From contig CADALZ010000003.1 of assembly GCA_902788865.1 (NCBI GenBank), positions 1 to 64,000 of the forward strand: 64,000 nucleotides of DNA, read 5' to 3'. How positions within the stretch are numbered: position 1 is the first letter of the stretch; each line of letters starts with the position of its first letter. The notes beneath the pieces were generated by a model. It was given only the letters and a program-made list of their open reading frames with translations, did no database searches and was not told the DNA's origin. This document shows, one piece after another, positions 33,636 to 42,206 of the stretch. Made by a program: the position numbers and the translations under genes. This DNA is from an uncultured Bacteroidales bacterium (GTDB lineage: Bacteria; Bacteroidota; Bacteroidia; Bacteroidales; Bacteroidaceae).

Positions 33636-36600
33636 ATGAAAAAAAGACTTTTTCTCCTATGGACAGTGGCCGTATTGATGGTCGCCTTGTTCCTGTTTCT
33701 AGCCTATAGACTATGGCTGGCTCCCACACGTATTTTGGTGGTAAATGCCCTGCCTTCACAGCAAGCCGACTTGGTGCTGAATAATGATAGTCGGCACATT
33801 AAGGTGACCTGCATCGATACAGAAGACCTCCACCGCTTGAACGGCTATGATGCGGTGGTGCTCTACGGCCGCAATCTCTACCTGACCGAAGAACAAACCC
33901 ATGAAGTGCAGCGAGTGGCTACCCATGGAACGCCCGTATTCACTAAGGCTATCCGCCACGGTGCTTTGGTGATCAACGAGAACCTCACTTCTGAACAAAC
34001 AGATACACTGCAGGCTTATTTCGACAATACCAATCGTCGGAACTACCGCAACGGCTTGCGCTATCTGCGCCATATTGCCACTCCAGACCGATGGGGCGAC
34101 CAAACGTATGACACTCCTCAGGCCTTGCCGGAAAATATGTATTACCATCGGGAATATGGGCAGTATTTCCAGACACACCAAGAGCTCACGGCCTATCTGA
34201 AGGGGCGTGGCATCTACAATGAAGGAGCACAGAACTTAGCCTTTATCAGTGGTGTACAGTTCCCCACGGAGGGCAACCGCCAACATGTAGATACCCTTAT
34301 CAGTCTTCTCACAGAGCATGGTTATAATGTCTATCCTCTCACCGCCACCGGCCAACCACGTACAGAGATGCTGAAAGCCCTGCATCCTGATGCTGTGGTC
34401 TATATGGCGCTGGGACGATTGGGAGACGACAGCCTGATAGAGTGGTTGGCGCAAGAGAACATCCCCACGTTCTGCCCCTTCCCCGTAGCCGAGACACACG
34501 ACCGCTGGATAGATCCCGATGTGCAGATCAGTAATGGATCACTGAATGCCCGTGTGGTCATCCCAGAAATAGACGGAGGCATGGCTCCTTACGCCCTCGC
34601 CACACAGAATCCAAATGCAGAGGGTTATCTCACTTATACCATAGAGCCAGAGCGCATAGAGGCTTTCCTCACACACCTGCAGAAATACATGGCGCTGCGC
34701 AGCATACCCAACCGTGAGAAACGTATCGCCATCGGCTATTTCAAGAACCCCGGAAAGGATGCCCTTCTCGCCAGTGGCATGGAGGTGATTCCTTCGCTCT
34801 ACAACTTCCTAAAACGCCTGCGCACTGAAGGTTATAATGTAGACGGACTGCCTGCTACACTGGAGGCTTTCGAGCAGCGTATCAAGACTGATGGTTTGGT
34901 GCTGGGCGACTATGCCAAAGGAGCACAGGAGCGCTTCATGGATGAGGCACATCCTGTGTGGATAGATAAGAAGACGTATGAGCAGTGGGCACATCAGACC
35001 TTGCTGCCAGAGAAATACCAAGAGGTGGTGGAACGCTATGGTGATGCACCGGGCAACCTGCTGAGCCGTGGCGACAGCATCGCTGTGGCGTGTGTGCGTT
35101 ATGGCAATGTGCTGCTCTTCCCACAGCCGCGTCCTGCCCTTGGCGACGATGAGTTTAAGTTGGTTCATGGCATGAAGGTGGCCCCACCGCATAGCTACTT
35201 AGCACCCTATCTCTATATGCAGCACGGTTTCCAAGCCGATGCTCTGCTTCACTTCGGTACGCATGGTAATCTGGAGTTCACGCCTGGCAAGGCTGCGGCC
35301 CTCTCTGCTGCCGATTGGAGTGAAGCCTTGATAGGCAATCTGCCCCATTTCTACTATTATACCACAGGCAATGTGGGAGAGGCTGTGATAGCCAAGCGTC
35401 GCACGCATGCTGTGCTGACCACCTATCTCACCCCTCCTTATGCTGAGAGTGGCATGCGCCAGCAGCTCAGCGGGTTGTTGGAACGCATCCATCGTGCCTT
35501 AGACGGGAGGGTTTCAACTTCCGAGGCATTGGCACTGAAGCAGGAAGTGGTGCAGAAGGGCTATCATCGTGACTTGGGCCTAGACTCACTGCTCACCACG
35601 CCTTTTACGGAAGAGGAACTGGAGCAGCTGGATACCCACTTAGAGGAGGTAGCCAATGAGAAGATGCAAGGCGCCTACTACGTCATGGGAAGACCTTACT
35701 CGGCAGAAGACTTGCTTCAGACGACCTTAGCCATCAGTGCCGATGAGGTGGCGTATGAGACCGCTAAGCGCGACCGTGATCAGGGGCGCATCACTACCGA
35801 GCAACTGCAAGACTATGCCTATATCGCTCATCACTATCTGCCAGCTGCCAAGCGCGACCTTACGGCCATGCTGCGCAGGGCCGTGCCAGATACTGCAGGG
35901 ACAGCCCCTGCGTTCAAGGCTGCTGCGGAATACCGAGATTTACTGCTGCACTCCACGCAGAACGAACTGAATGCCATGATGAAAGCTTTGAGCGGCGGCT
36001 TCGTGCCTCCCGCTCCAGGAGGTGATCCTGTGATGAATCCGAACGTGTTGCCTACAGGAAGAAATATGTTTAGCGTGAATCCTGAACAGACACCTACTGC
36101 ACAGTCGTGGGAAGATGGCAAGCGCCTTGCCGAATCTACGTTGGAGCGCTACGTGCAGCAGCATGGCGACTATCCGCACCAAGTGAGCTATACTTTCTGG
36201 GCAGGTGAGTTTATCGCTTCTCAGGGAGCTACGGTGGCGCAGGCTTTGTGGATGCTGGGCGTAGAGCCCGTGCGTGACAGTCAGGGACGCATCAGCGACT
36301 TGCGCTTGGTGCCAAGTGAGGAGTTGTGCCGTCCGCGCATCAATGTGGTGGTGCAGAGTAGTGGACAGCTGCGCGACATTGCTGCCTCCCGTCTGAAGCT
36401 TATCACTGAGGCCGTGAAGCTGGCTTCTGAGGCTGGCGATGACGAAGCTTATCCCAACTTTGTGGCATCGGGCAGTTTGCAGCAGGAGAAAGATCTGCTG
36501 GAACAAGGCTTGTCGCCCCGACAGGCTCGTGAGATGTCGGTGATGCGTGTGTTCGGTCCTGTGAACAGTGGCTATAGCACAGGCATCATGGGTTATATCG

Positions 36601-37535
36601 AGAGCAGTGGCAGTTGGGAGAAGGAGAACGAGATTGCTGAGGGCTATCTGAACAATATGGGTGCTGTCTATGGCGATGAGGCGCATTGGGGAGCATACCA
36701 GCAGGGCTTGTTTGCCTCGGCTCTGAAAGAGACGGATGTGGTGATTCAGCCGCGTCAGAGCAATACGTGGGGACCTGTCACATTGGATCATGTCTATGAA
36801 TTCACTGGTGGACTGTCGCTCACGGTGAAGGAACTGAGCGGTAAGGAACCAGAGGCCTATATGGCCGATTATCGCAACCGTACCAACCGTCGTTTGCAGG
36901 ATGCTAAGGAAGCGGTTGCCGTGGAGGTACGCTCATCCATCCTCAATCCTACCTATGTTAAGGAGCGTATGAAGGGTGGCGAAGGCACGGCGCAGATGTT
37001 CGGTGAGGTGTTCCGCAACATCTTCGGATGGAACGTCACCCGTCCGTCGGCTCTTGATGAGCATATCTACGACGACCTCTACAGCATGTATATCACCGAT
37101 GACCATCGCCTGGGCATCCACGACTATTTCAAGCAAACCAATCCTGCGGCCTACCAAGCCATGACATCGGTGATGCTGGAGAGTGCCCGCAAGGGTTATT
37201 GGAAGCCCACCGAAGAACAATTGAAAACCACTGCCGAGCTGCATGCACAGATTACCGAGGAGAGTGGGGCGGCATGTACCGAGTTCGTGTGTGGTAATGA
37301 CAAACTGCAAGCGTATATCGCTCAGCAACTGGATGACGCAACACAGCAGCGCTATGAGAGCCAGATGCGTGAGGTGAAAGAGGCTGGTGGCAGTCAGCGA
37401 CAGCAGGTGCTCCGAGAGCAACGCCTGAACACTCTCTCGCAGCAGGGCTTCCTAAGTACCGGTGCTTTGGCAGGAGTGGTAGCCTTGCTGGTCGTTGTGC
37501 TGATTATAATCATGATTCGTAGGAGGAGACGCTGA
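33636..37535 (+). CDS. Membrane-anchored CobN/HmuS-like chelatase
   Basis: A protein of 1,299 aa with one transmembrane helix at about 8-28 and another at about 1270-1293 followed by RRRRR. The long body is CobN-like (HFGTHGNLEFTPGKAAALS, PRINVVVQSSGQLRD, SNTWGPVTLDHVYEFTGGLS), placed outside the cytoplasm. In Bacteroides and Porphyromonas the same layout is HmuS of the hmu haem-uptake operon, which works as a dechelatase. The hmuT-, hmuU- and hmuV-like genes follow in order, but no hmuY or hmuR precedes; an exported CbiK does. Metal and tetrapyrrole substrate are not certain. Confidence 0.85.
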   Translation: MKKRLFLLWTVAVLMVALFLFLAYRLWLAPTRILVVNALPSQQADLVLNNDSRHIKVTCIDTEDLHRLNGYDAVVLYGRNLYLTEEQTHEVQRVATHGTPVFTKAIRHGALVINENLTSEQTDTLQAYFDNTNRRNYRNGLRYLRHIATPDRWGDQTYDTPQALPENMYYHREYGQYFQTHQELTAYLKGRGIYNEGAQNLAFISGVQFPTEGNRQHVDTLISLLTEHGYNVYPLTATGQPRTEMLKALHPDAVVYMALGRLGDDSLIEWLAQENIPTFCPFPVAETHDRWIDPDVQISNGSLNARVVIPEIDGGMAPYALATQNPNAEGYLTYTIEPERIEAFLTHLQKYMALRSIPNREKRIAIGYFKNPGKDALLASGMEVIPSLYNFLKRLRTEGYNVDGLPATLEAFEQRIKTDGLVLGDYAKGAQERFMDEAHPVWIDKKTYEQWAHQTLLPEKYQEVVERYGDAPGNLLSRGDSIAVACVRYGNVLLFPQPRPALGDDEFKLVHGMKVAPPHSYLAPYLYMQHGFQADALLHFGTHGNLEFTPGKAAALSAADWSEALIGNLPHFYYYTTGNVGEAVIAKRRTHAVLTTYLTPPYAESGMRQQLSGLLERIHRALDGRVSTSEALALKQEVVQKGYHRDLGLDSLLTTPFTEEELEQLDTHLEEVANEKMQGAYYVMGRPYSAEDLLQTTLAISADEVAYETAKRDRDQGRITTEQLQDYAYIAHHYLPAAKRDLTAMLRRAVPDTAGTAPAFKAAAEYRDLLLHSTQNELNAMMKALSGGFVPPAPGGDPVMNPNVLPTGRNMFSVNPEQTPTAQSWEDGKRLAESTLERYVQQHGDYPHQVSYTFWAGEFIASQGATVAQALWMLGVEPVRDSQGRISDLRLVPSEELCRPRINVVVQSSGQLRDIAASRLKLITEAVKLASEAGDDEAYPNFVASGSLQQEKDLLEQGLSPRQAREMSVMRVFGPVNSGYSTGIMGYIESSGSWEKENEIAEGYLNNMGAVYGDEAHWGAYQQGLFASALKETDVVIQPRQSNTWGPVTLDHVYEFTGGLSLTVKELSGKEPEAYMADYRNRTNRRLQDAKEAVAVEVRSSILNPTYVKERMKGGEGTAQMFGEVFRNIFGWNVTRPSALDEHIYDDLYSMYITDDHRLGIHDYFKQTNPAAYQAMTSVMLESARKGYWKPTEEQLKTTAELHAQITEESGAACTEFVCGNDKLQAYIAQQLDDATQQRYESQMREVKEAGGSQRQQVLREQRLNTLSQQGFLSTGALAGVVALLVVVLIIIMIRRRRR

Positions 37536-38089
37536 TGGAGTATGTGTTCTATGCCTTGGCAGTGTTGATTACCCTGAGCTTGCTTTTGAAGTTGAGCTTC
37601 ACTTCCAAATGGGAGATCATAGGCGTGGCGCTGGCTTTTGCTGTGTGGATAGGCATGCTCACACCATGGCTGACGGAGCAGTCGAAGCCTGAGATGATGG
37701 CGATGCTGGAGCAGAGAGCCAACCTTATGAATCTCTCTCTGGGGCTTATAGTAGAGGCGCTTCTGATGATGGCCTACTGCCTGAGCTGTTTCCCCTCCAA
37801 GAACGCCTCACGAGGCATGCAGTGGGGTAGGCAGTTCTTGCACTTCTACCCCGGACTGATGTTCGGCGTGGTGCAGGCCTATGTGGTGGGCATGTCGCTC
37901 TTTGCGTGGACAGGTATAGACTTCACTACCTTGCAGATTGGTGCAGCAGCGGTGTCCTTCGTGCTGGTGTCACTGGGTGCTTGGGGCATACGGATATTGC
38001 TGCCAGAGAAAGCCCTGCGATGGGAATTGCTTTTCATCCTCAACGTCTTCATCATAGTGCTCAGTGTGGTAGCAGGAGGGAATAGTTAA
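37535..38089 (+). CDS. Polytopic membrane protein (HmuT-like position)
   Basis: A protein of 184 aa with about five transmembrane segments and no recognised catalytic motif. It overlaps the cobN stop by one base (TGATG), so it is translated with it. The place between the CobN-like chelatase and the ExbB-like channel is the place of HmuT in the Porphyromonas gingivalis hmuYRSTUV operon. Role unknown; perhaps a scaffold linking the chelatase to the channel. Confidence 0.7.
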   Translation: MEYVFYALAVLITLSLLLKLSFTSKWEIIGVALAFAVWIGMLTPWLTEQSKPEMMAMLEQRANLMNLSLGLIVEALLMMAYCLSCFPSKNASRGMQWGRQFLHFYPGLMFGVVQAYVVGMSLFAWTGIDFTTLQIGAAAVSFVLVSLGAWGIRILLPEKALRWELLFILNVFIIVLSVVAGGNS

Positions 38090-38154
38090 TGGATAATTGA
38101 TAATGGACAATTGATATAATAATTCATAATTTATAATTCATAATTCAAAAACTG
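38090..38154 (+). repeat. AT-rich spacer with degenerate ATAATT repeats inside the operon
   Basis: The gap between the membrane protein and the ExbB-like gene is filled with variants of ATAATTGATAATGG and ATAATTCATAATTT. Comparable spacers occur at 44211-44251, 46740-46836 and 51631-51685, always inside same-strand gene runs. Confidence 0.6.
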
Positions 38155-38751
38155 ATGGAAACAATATCGAATGCTTTGTTTTGGATTTCCAACGGACTGA
38201 TGGTGCCAGTAGCCTTGCTGTTGTTGCTGATGCTGGCCAAAGCCCTATGGGAAACGATCAACTTCTTCGGAGAGTTTTATCAGCGCATGAAGGGGCAGCG
38301 TGCCTTCGATGAGGCGCTGGAAGACATCACGCCTACCAATGCGGTGGAGAAACTCCAACCACTGGTTGACAAGCAGCGCAGTGCTTTGTCGGCCTGTCTC
38401 GGCAAGCTGCTTTCACACCGTGACAATGCCGCCTATTGTGAGCGCCTTCTGAGTAACTATGAGGTAGATGCAGAGAAGGAACTTGCACAGAGCCGCTCCT
38501 TAGTGAAGCTGGGCCCGATGCTCGGGCTTATGGGTACCCTCATACCTATGGGACCTGCGTTGGTGGGATTAGCTGCCGGTGACATCAGCAGCATGGCCTA
38601 CAATATGCAGGTAGCCTTTGCTACCACGGTGGTAGGCATTGTGATAGCTGCTGTCGGTGTGGTTATCTTGCAAGTGAAGCAGCGCTGGTATGCCCACGAA
38701 CTGAACGATTTGGAATACCTCTCAAGAACCCTGCGCCATGAAACGGAATAA
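38155..38751 (+). CDS. MotA/TolQ/ExbB-type proton channel (HmuU-like)
   Basis: A protein of 198 aa with a membrane segment at about 15-35, a cytoplasmic middle, and two further helices after LVKLGPMLGLMGTLIPMGPAL, the proton-channel signature of the ExbB/TolQ family. It probably couples proton flow to the CobN-like chelatase, as proposed for the hmu operon. It overlaps the next gene by 14 bp. Confidence 0.85.
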   Translation: METISNALFWISNGLMVPVALLLLLMLAKALWETINFFGEFYQRMKGQRAFDEALEDITPTNAVEKLQPLVDKQRSALSACLGKLLSHRDNAAYCERLLSNYEVDAEKELAQSRSLVKLGPMLGLMGTLIPMGPALVGLAAGDISSMAYNMQVAFATTVVGIVIAAVGVVILQVKQRWYAHELNDLEYLSRTLRHETE

Positions 38752-39064
38752 GTTACTGAATGGGGGCGATGATGAGAACCCCATGGCTACCGTAGCCAAT
38801 CTGTTTGATGTGGCCATGGTCTTTGCCGTGGCTCTGATGGTGGCGTTAGTGTCGCGTTTCAATATGACCGAGCTGCTTGGTGCTGAGGACTTTACCATGA
38901 TAAAGAATCCCGGACAAGACGACATGGAGATTATCACGCGTGAAGGGCAGGAGATACGCCGCTATACCCCCTCCAAAGACCAGGAATCCAGTGGGAAACG
39001 TGGCCGTCGGGTAGGGGTGGCGTATGAGTTGGAGAACGGAGAGATTATCTACGTACCCGAATAG
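38738..39064 (+). CDS. DUF2149 protein (HmuV-like; ExbD-like partner)
   Basis: A protein of 108 aa with one transmembrane helix (about 20-42, LFDVAMVFAVALMVALV) and a soluble C-terminal part ending in GEIIYVPE. DUF2149 proteins accompany ExbB-like channels and resemble ExbD in layout. It is last in the run; its stop is 3 bp from the stop of the convergent acyltransferase gene, with no room for a hairpin terminator. Confidence 0.8.
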   Translation: MKRNKLLNGGDDENPMATVANLFDVAMVFAVALMVALVSRFNMTELLGAEDFTMIKNPGQDDMEIITREGQEIRRYTPSKDQESSGKRGRRVGVAYELENGEIIYVPE

Positions 39065-39067
39065 TGC

Positions 39068-40195
39068 TTAGACTTTCAGGAACACCCGCTTCCGATAGAG
39101 GAAGTAGAGGAACAGCCAGCATACGCAGATGAAAGCCGCCTGTGTGAAGAAGCCCTGGGCATTCTCTGGAAGGAGTGCAATCAGTCCGCCGAAGAGCTTG
39201 CGAGCCGTGTAGCTGAAGTTGATGAACTGCTGTCCCAAATAGATGGTGATGGAGTTCATGCCTATCACGGTGAAGAAGAGCGTCCACTTGCGGCACCCCA
39301 GCACATCGATGATCCAGTAGAACAGCGCGAACATCAAGATGGAGTAGGCACCTACCACCAGCACGAACGTACTGGTCCACATGGCCTTGTTGATGGGGAA
39401 CACCGTGCTCCACAACAAGCCTACCACCAGCCAGACGATGCCCATGGCCACCATGCCTGTTACCTTCTTCGTTTCGCTCACCTTCGTGCTTTTCACCCAC
39501 TCGCCTGTAAACATGCCCAGCAGAGCGGTGCCTATGGCTGGGATGATGCCCAGTATGCCCTCAGGATCTATGTTGCCGTTGTAGAGCTTGCCCGGCAGTA
39601 AGATGCGGTCTATATAGCCCACCATGGAGCCTTGTGCGCTGAAGATGTCGGCTCCCCCACCGTCGGGTGCAGGGATGAAACCCACTACCAGCCAATAGCC
39701 CACCAGCAAGGCTGCCGTTATCCAGATACGCGTCTTCCAAGAGGTGTGCATGAAGATTAAAGCACCAAACATCCATGCCAGTCCGATGCGTCCCAAGACG
39801 CTGGCATAGCGTGCCTCTGCAAAGTTCAGATGGTTCAAGAATCCGTTGTAGAGGATGCCCAGCAGCACCAGCGTGAGTCCTCGGCGGACAATCTTACGGA
39901 TGATGGCTCCGTCGTTCTTCCCATGCGCTCGCTGCTTCGACAGAGAGAACGGGAACGAGATGCCCGCGATGAAGAGAAACAGCGGGAAAATGGTGTCATG
40001 GTGAGCCAGTCCGTGCCACTCCACATGGCTCATCTGTGCCGCCAGTCCTTCGGTAAACGCACAGGGAAACCATGTGGCCAGAGCTGCCAGCAATCCGGCT
40101 CCACCCATAATGAAGAACATGTCGAAGCCTCTCAGGGCATCAAGCGACTGCAGTCGTCCCGCAGGCATTTGCGGTTTAGTAGTTTTTGTTTTCAT
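39068..40195 (-). CDS. DUF5009/HGSNAT-like membrane acyltransferase
   Basis: A protein of 375 aa with about ten membrane segments. The N-terminal SLDALRGFDMFFIM and the HHDTIFPLFLFIAGISFPFS segment are typical of the heparan-alpha-glucosaminide N-acetyltransferase/NagX group. Members move acetyl groups across the membrane to sugars, but the acceptor here is unknown. Minus-strand TATCTTTG at 40219-40226 is its promoter. Confidence 0.85.
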   Translation of the reverse strand: MKTKTTKPQMPAGRLQSLDALRGFDMFFIMGGAGLLAALATWFPCAFTEGLAAQMSHVEWHGLAHHDTIFPLFLFIAGISFPFSLSKQRAHGKNDGAIIRKIVRRGLTLVLLGILYNGFLNHLNFAEARYASVLGRIGLAWMFGALIFMHTSWKTRIWITAALLVGYWLVVGFIPAPDGGGADIFSAQGSMVGYIDRILLPGKLYNGNIDPEGILGIIPAIGTALLGMFTGEWVKSTKVSETKKVTGMVAMGIVWLVVGLLWSTVFPINKAMWTSTFVLVVGAYSILMFALFYWIIDVLGCRKWTLFFTVIGMNSITIYLGQQFINFSYTARKLFGGLIALLPENAQGFFTQAAFICVCWLFLYFLYRKRVFLKV

Positions 40196-40218
40196 AGCAT
40201 TGATTATGTTATTTTCAG

Positions 40219-40226
40219 CAAAGATA
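40219..40226 (-). promoter_or_regulatory. Promoter -7 element of the DUF5009-like gene
   Basis: Minus-strand TATCTTTG, 23 bp before ATG 40195. No TTTG is present at the -33 position. Confidence 0.6.
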
Positions 40227-40293
40227 GTTCATTCTTTTATAAAAAGCAATAACAATTTAAGGGTGCATCACACTACATTCTAAAAAAAAGCAG

Positions 40294-40301
40294 TATCTTT
40301 G
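40294..40301 (+). promoter_or_regulatory. Promoter -7 element of the CoA-transferase gene
   Basis: TATCTTTG, 37 bp before ATG 40339. The -33 region is TACATTC, not TTTG. Confidence 0.65.
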
Positions 40302-40338
40302 CGCAAAATTATAGAGTTAACTCATAAAATCAATAGAA

Positions 40339-41847
40339 ATGGCTTATAAAAGAATTACTGCTGCCGAAGCTGCAGCAATGATCAACAATGACGAAAACAT
40401 CGCACTTAGCGGTTTCACCCCTGCTGGTACCGCCAAGGCAGTGACTAAGGAACTGGCAAAGCGTGCCACCGCAGAGCATGAGGCAGGCCGCCCCTTCAAA
40501 GTAGGTATTTTCACTGGTGCATCTACCGGACAGAGCTGCGATGGCGAGATGGCCAACGCTCAGGCTATCAAGTACCGCGCCCCTTACACCACCAACCCTG
40601 ACTTCCGCAAGCATGTGAATCTGGGTGAGATAGCTTACAATGACATTCATTTGAGCCAGATGGCACAGGAACTGCGCTACGGTTTCATGGGTGATGTAGA
40701 CTGGGCTATCCTCGAGGTTTGCGATATCGAAGAGGGCGAGACTACCTGCAAGGCTTATCTGACTGCTGCTGGTGGTATCTCTCCAACAGCTGCCCGTCTG
40801 GCTAAGAAGGGTGTGATCTTGGAGCTGAATGCCTTCCACAATGCTAACGCTAAGTACCTGCACGACGTGTATGAGCCTCTGGACCCACCTTCTCGTCTGG
40901 CTATTCCTATCACAAAGGTAAGCGACCGTATCGGTAAGCCTTACGTGGAGATTCCTGCCAGCAAGATAGCCGGCGTAGTGGAGTGCAACCTGCCTGATGA
41001 GGCTCGTGCCTTCAAGGACAGCGATCCTGTGACTGACGCCATCGGCCATAACGTGGCTGAATTCCTGGTAGCCGACATGCATCGCGGCATCATCCCAAGT
41101 TCATTCTTGCCACTGCAGAGTGGTGTGGGCTCTACTGCCAACGCTATTCTGGGCGCTCTGGGACAGGACAAGCATGTGCCTAACTTCAACATCTACACCG
41201 AGGTGCTGCAAGACAGCGTGGTGGGTATGATGATGGAGGGCCGCGTGATAGACGCTTCTGCTTGCTCTCTGACCGTATCTAACGAGTGCTTGATGCAGAT
41301 CTATGACAACATGGACTACTTCAAGAACCACCTGACTCTGCGTCAGAGCGAGATCTCTAACTCTCCTGAGATCATCCGCCGACTCGGTGTCATCGCTATC
41401 AATACAGCGCTGGAGGTTGACATCTATGGTAACGCCAACTCTACCCACATCAGCGGTACGAAGATGATGAACGGTATCGGCGGTTCTGGTGACTTCGAGC
41501 GCAACGCTTATCTGAGCATCTTCACCTGCCCAAGTGTGGCTAAGGGTGGCAAGATCAGCTCTATCGTGCCTTTCGTGAGCCATCTGGATCATACCGAGCA
41601 CGACGTGAACATCATCGCTACTGAGCAGGGTGTGGCCGACCTCCGTGGTAAGAGCCCATACGAGCGCGCTCAGGAAATCATTGAGAAGTGTGCTCACCCA
41701 GACTACAAGCAGCTGTTGTGGGATTACCTCAAGATGGCGAAGATGGGTCAGACCCGTCACTACCTGCCTGCTGCTTTCGCTATGCACGACACGCTGGAGC
41801 GCAAGGGCGATATGCATCTGACAGACTTTGCTGAATATGTGAAATAA
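40339..41847 (+). CDS. Succinyl-CoA:acetate CoA-transferase
   Basis: A protein of 502 aa of the acetyl-CoA hydrolase/transferase family. The catalytic glutamate lies in NIYTEVLQD, and GNANSTHISGTKMMNGIGGSGDF is the conserved glycine-rich region. It moves CoA between succinate and acetate, part of succinate/propionate fermentation in Prevotella and Bacteroides. Single gene with its own promoter and a strong terminator. Codon use is restricted, as in highly expressed genes. Confidence 0.9.
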   Translation: MAYKRITAAEAAAMINNDENIALSGFTPAGTAKAVTKELAKRATAEHEAGRPFKVGIFTGASTGQSCDGEMANAQAIKYRAPYTTNPDFRKHVNLGEIAYNDIHLSQMAQELRYGFMGDVDWAILEVCDIEEGETTCKAYLTAAGGISPTAARLAKKGVILELNAFHNANAKYLHDVYEPLDPPSRLAIPITKVSDRIGKPYVEIPASKIAGVVECNLPDEARAFKDSDPVTDAIGHNVAEFLVADMHRGIIPSSFLPLQSGVGSTANAILGALGQDKHVPNFNIYTEVLQDSVVGMMMEGRVIDASACSLTVSNECLMQIYDNMDYFKNHLTLRQSEISNSPEIIRRLGVIAINTALEVDIYGNANSTHISGTKMMNGIGGSGDFERNAYLSIFTCPSVAKGGKISSIVPFVSHLDHTEHDVNIIATEQGVADLRGKSPYERAQEIIEKCAHPDYKQLLWDYLKMAKMGQTRHYLPAAFAMHDTLERKGDMHLTDFAEYVK

Positions 41848-41876
41848 ATTATCTAATAGTCACACTATTTAGGTTG

Positions 41877-41916
41877 GGCGTTGTCCTCTCAGAAGGAAGG
41901 ACAACGCCTTTTTTTT
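41877..41916 (+). terminator. Intrinsic terminator of the CoA-transferase gene
   Basis: A perfect 11-bp stem GGCGTTGTCCT / AGGACAACGCC with a 10-nt loop is followed by eight T residues. Confidence 0.9.
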
Positions 41917-41925
41917 GACCTTTTC

Positions 41926-41956
41926 TTTGATGTGAGATAAATAAGGTGTATATTTG
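41926..41956 (+). promoter_or_regulatory. Promoter of the cobalamin-uptake operon
   Basis: TTTG (41926-41929), a 19-bp spacer and TATATTTG (41949-41956). Transcription should start just before the riboswitch, near 41963. Confidence 0.75.
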
Positions 41957-41962
41957 CAGTGG

Positions 41963-42160
41963 TTTTGTTTCCCGGCTCCTCACAGCGAGGATGGGGATGA
42001 AAAGGGAATCGGGTGAAAGTCCCGAACAGTCCCGCTGCTGTGAACTCCGTAGCAAACCCTGTCGAACAATCCGCAACATGTCACTGTCTGAGCACAGATG
42101 GGAAGACGGACAGGGCTGGAGTAAGTCAGAAGACCTGCAAAGCCATTGAGCATGCCGATG
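41963..42160 (+). ncRNA. Cobalamin riboswitch
   Basis: The core reads GGGAATCGGGTGAAAGTCCC, then ACAGTCCCGCTGCTGTGA (the conserved junction), and the closing box AGTCAGAAGACCTGC, all hallmarks of the AdoCbl-family aptamer. It lies between a consensus promoter and the btuB-like start at 42207, so it controls the operon by corrinoid level. No T-run terminator follows, which points to translational control. Confidence 0.93.
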
Positions 42161-42206
42161 CACTGCGAGGATGGGGCGCGGCCACAAATTATTACCACAT
42201 ACATTT

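Noticed and set aside
33636-39064. Labelling these genes as a haem-uptake hmu operon or as aerobic cobaltochelatase for B12 synthesis
   Set aside because: hmuY and hmuR are missing, and cobS/cobT partners of the aerobic chelatase are missing too. The exported CbiK fits neither in full, so only the protein types are stated.
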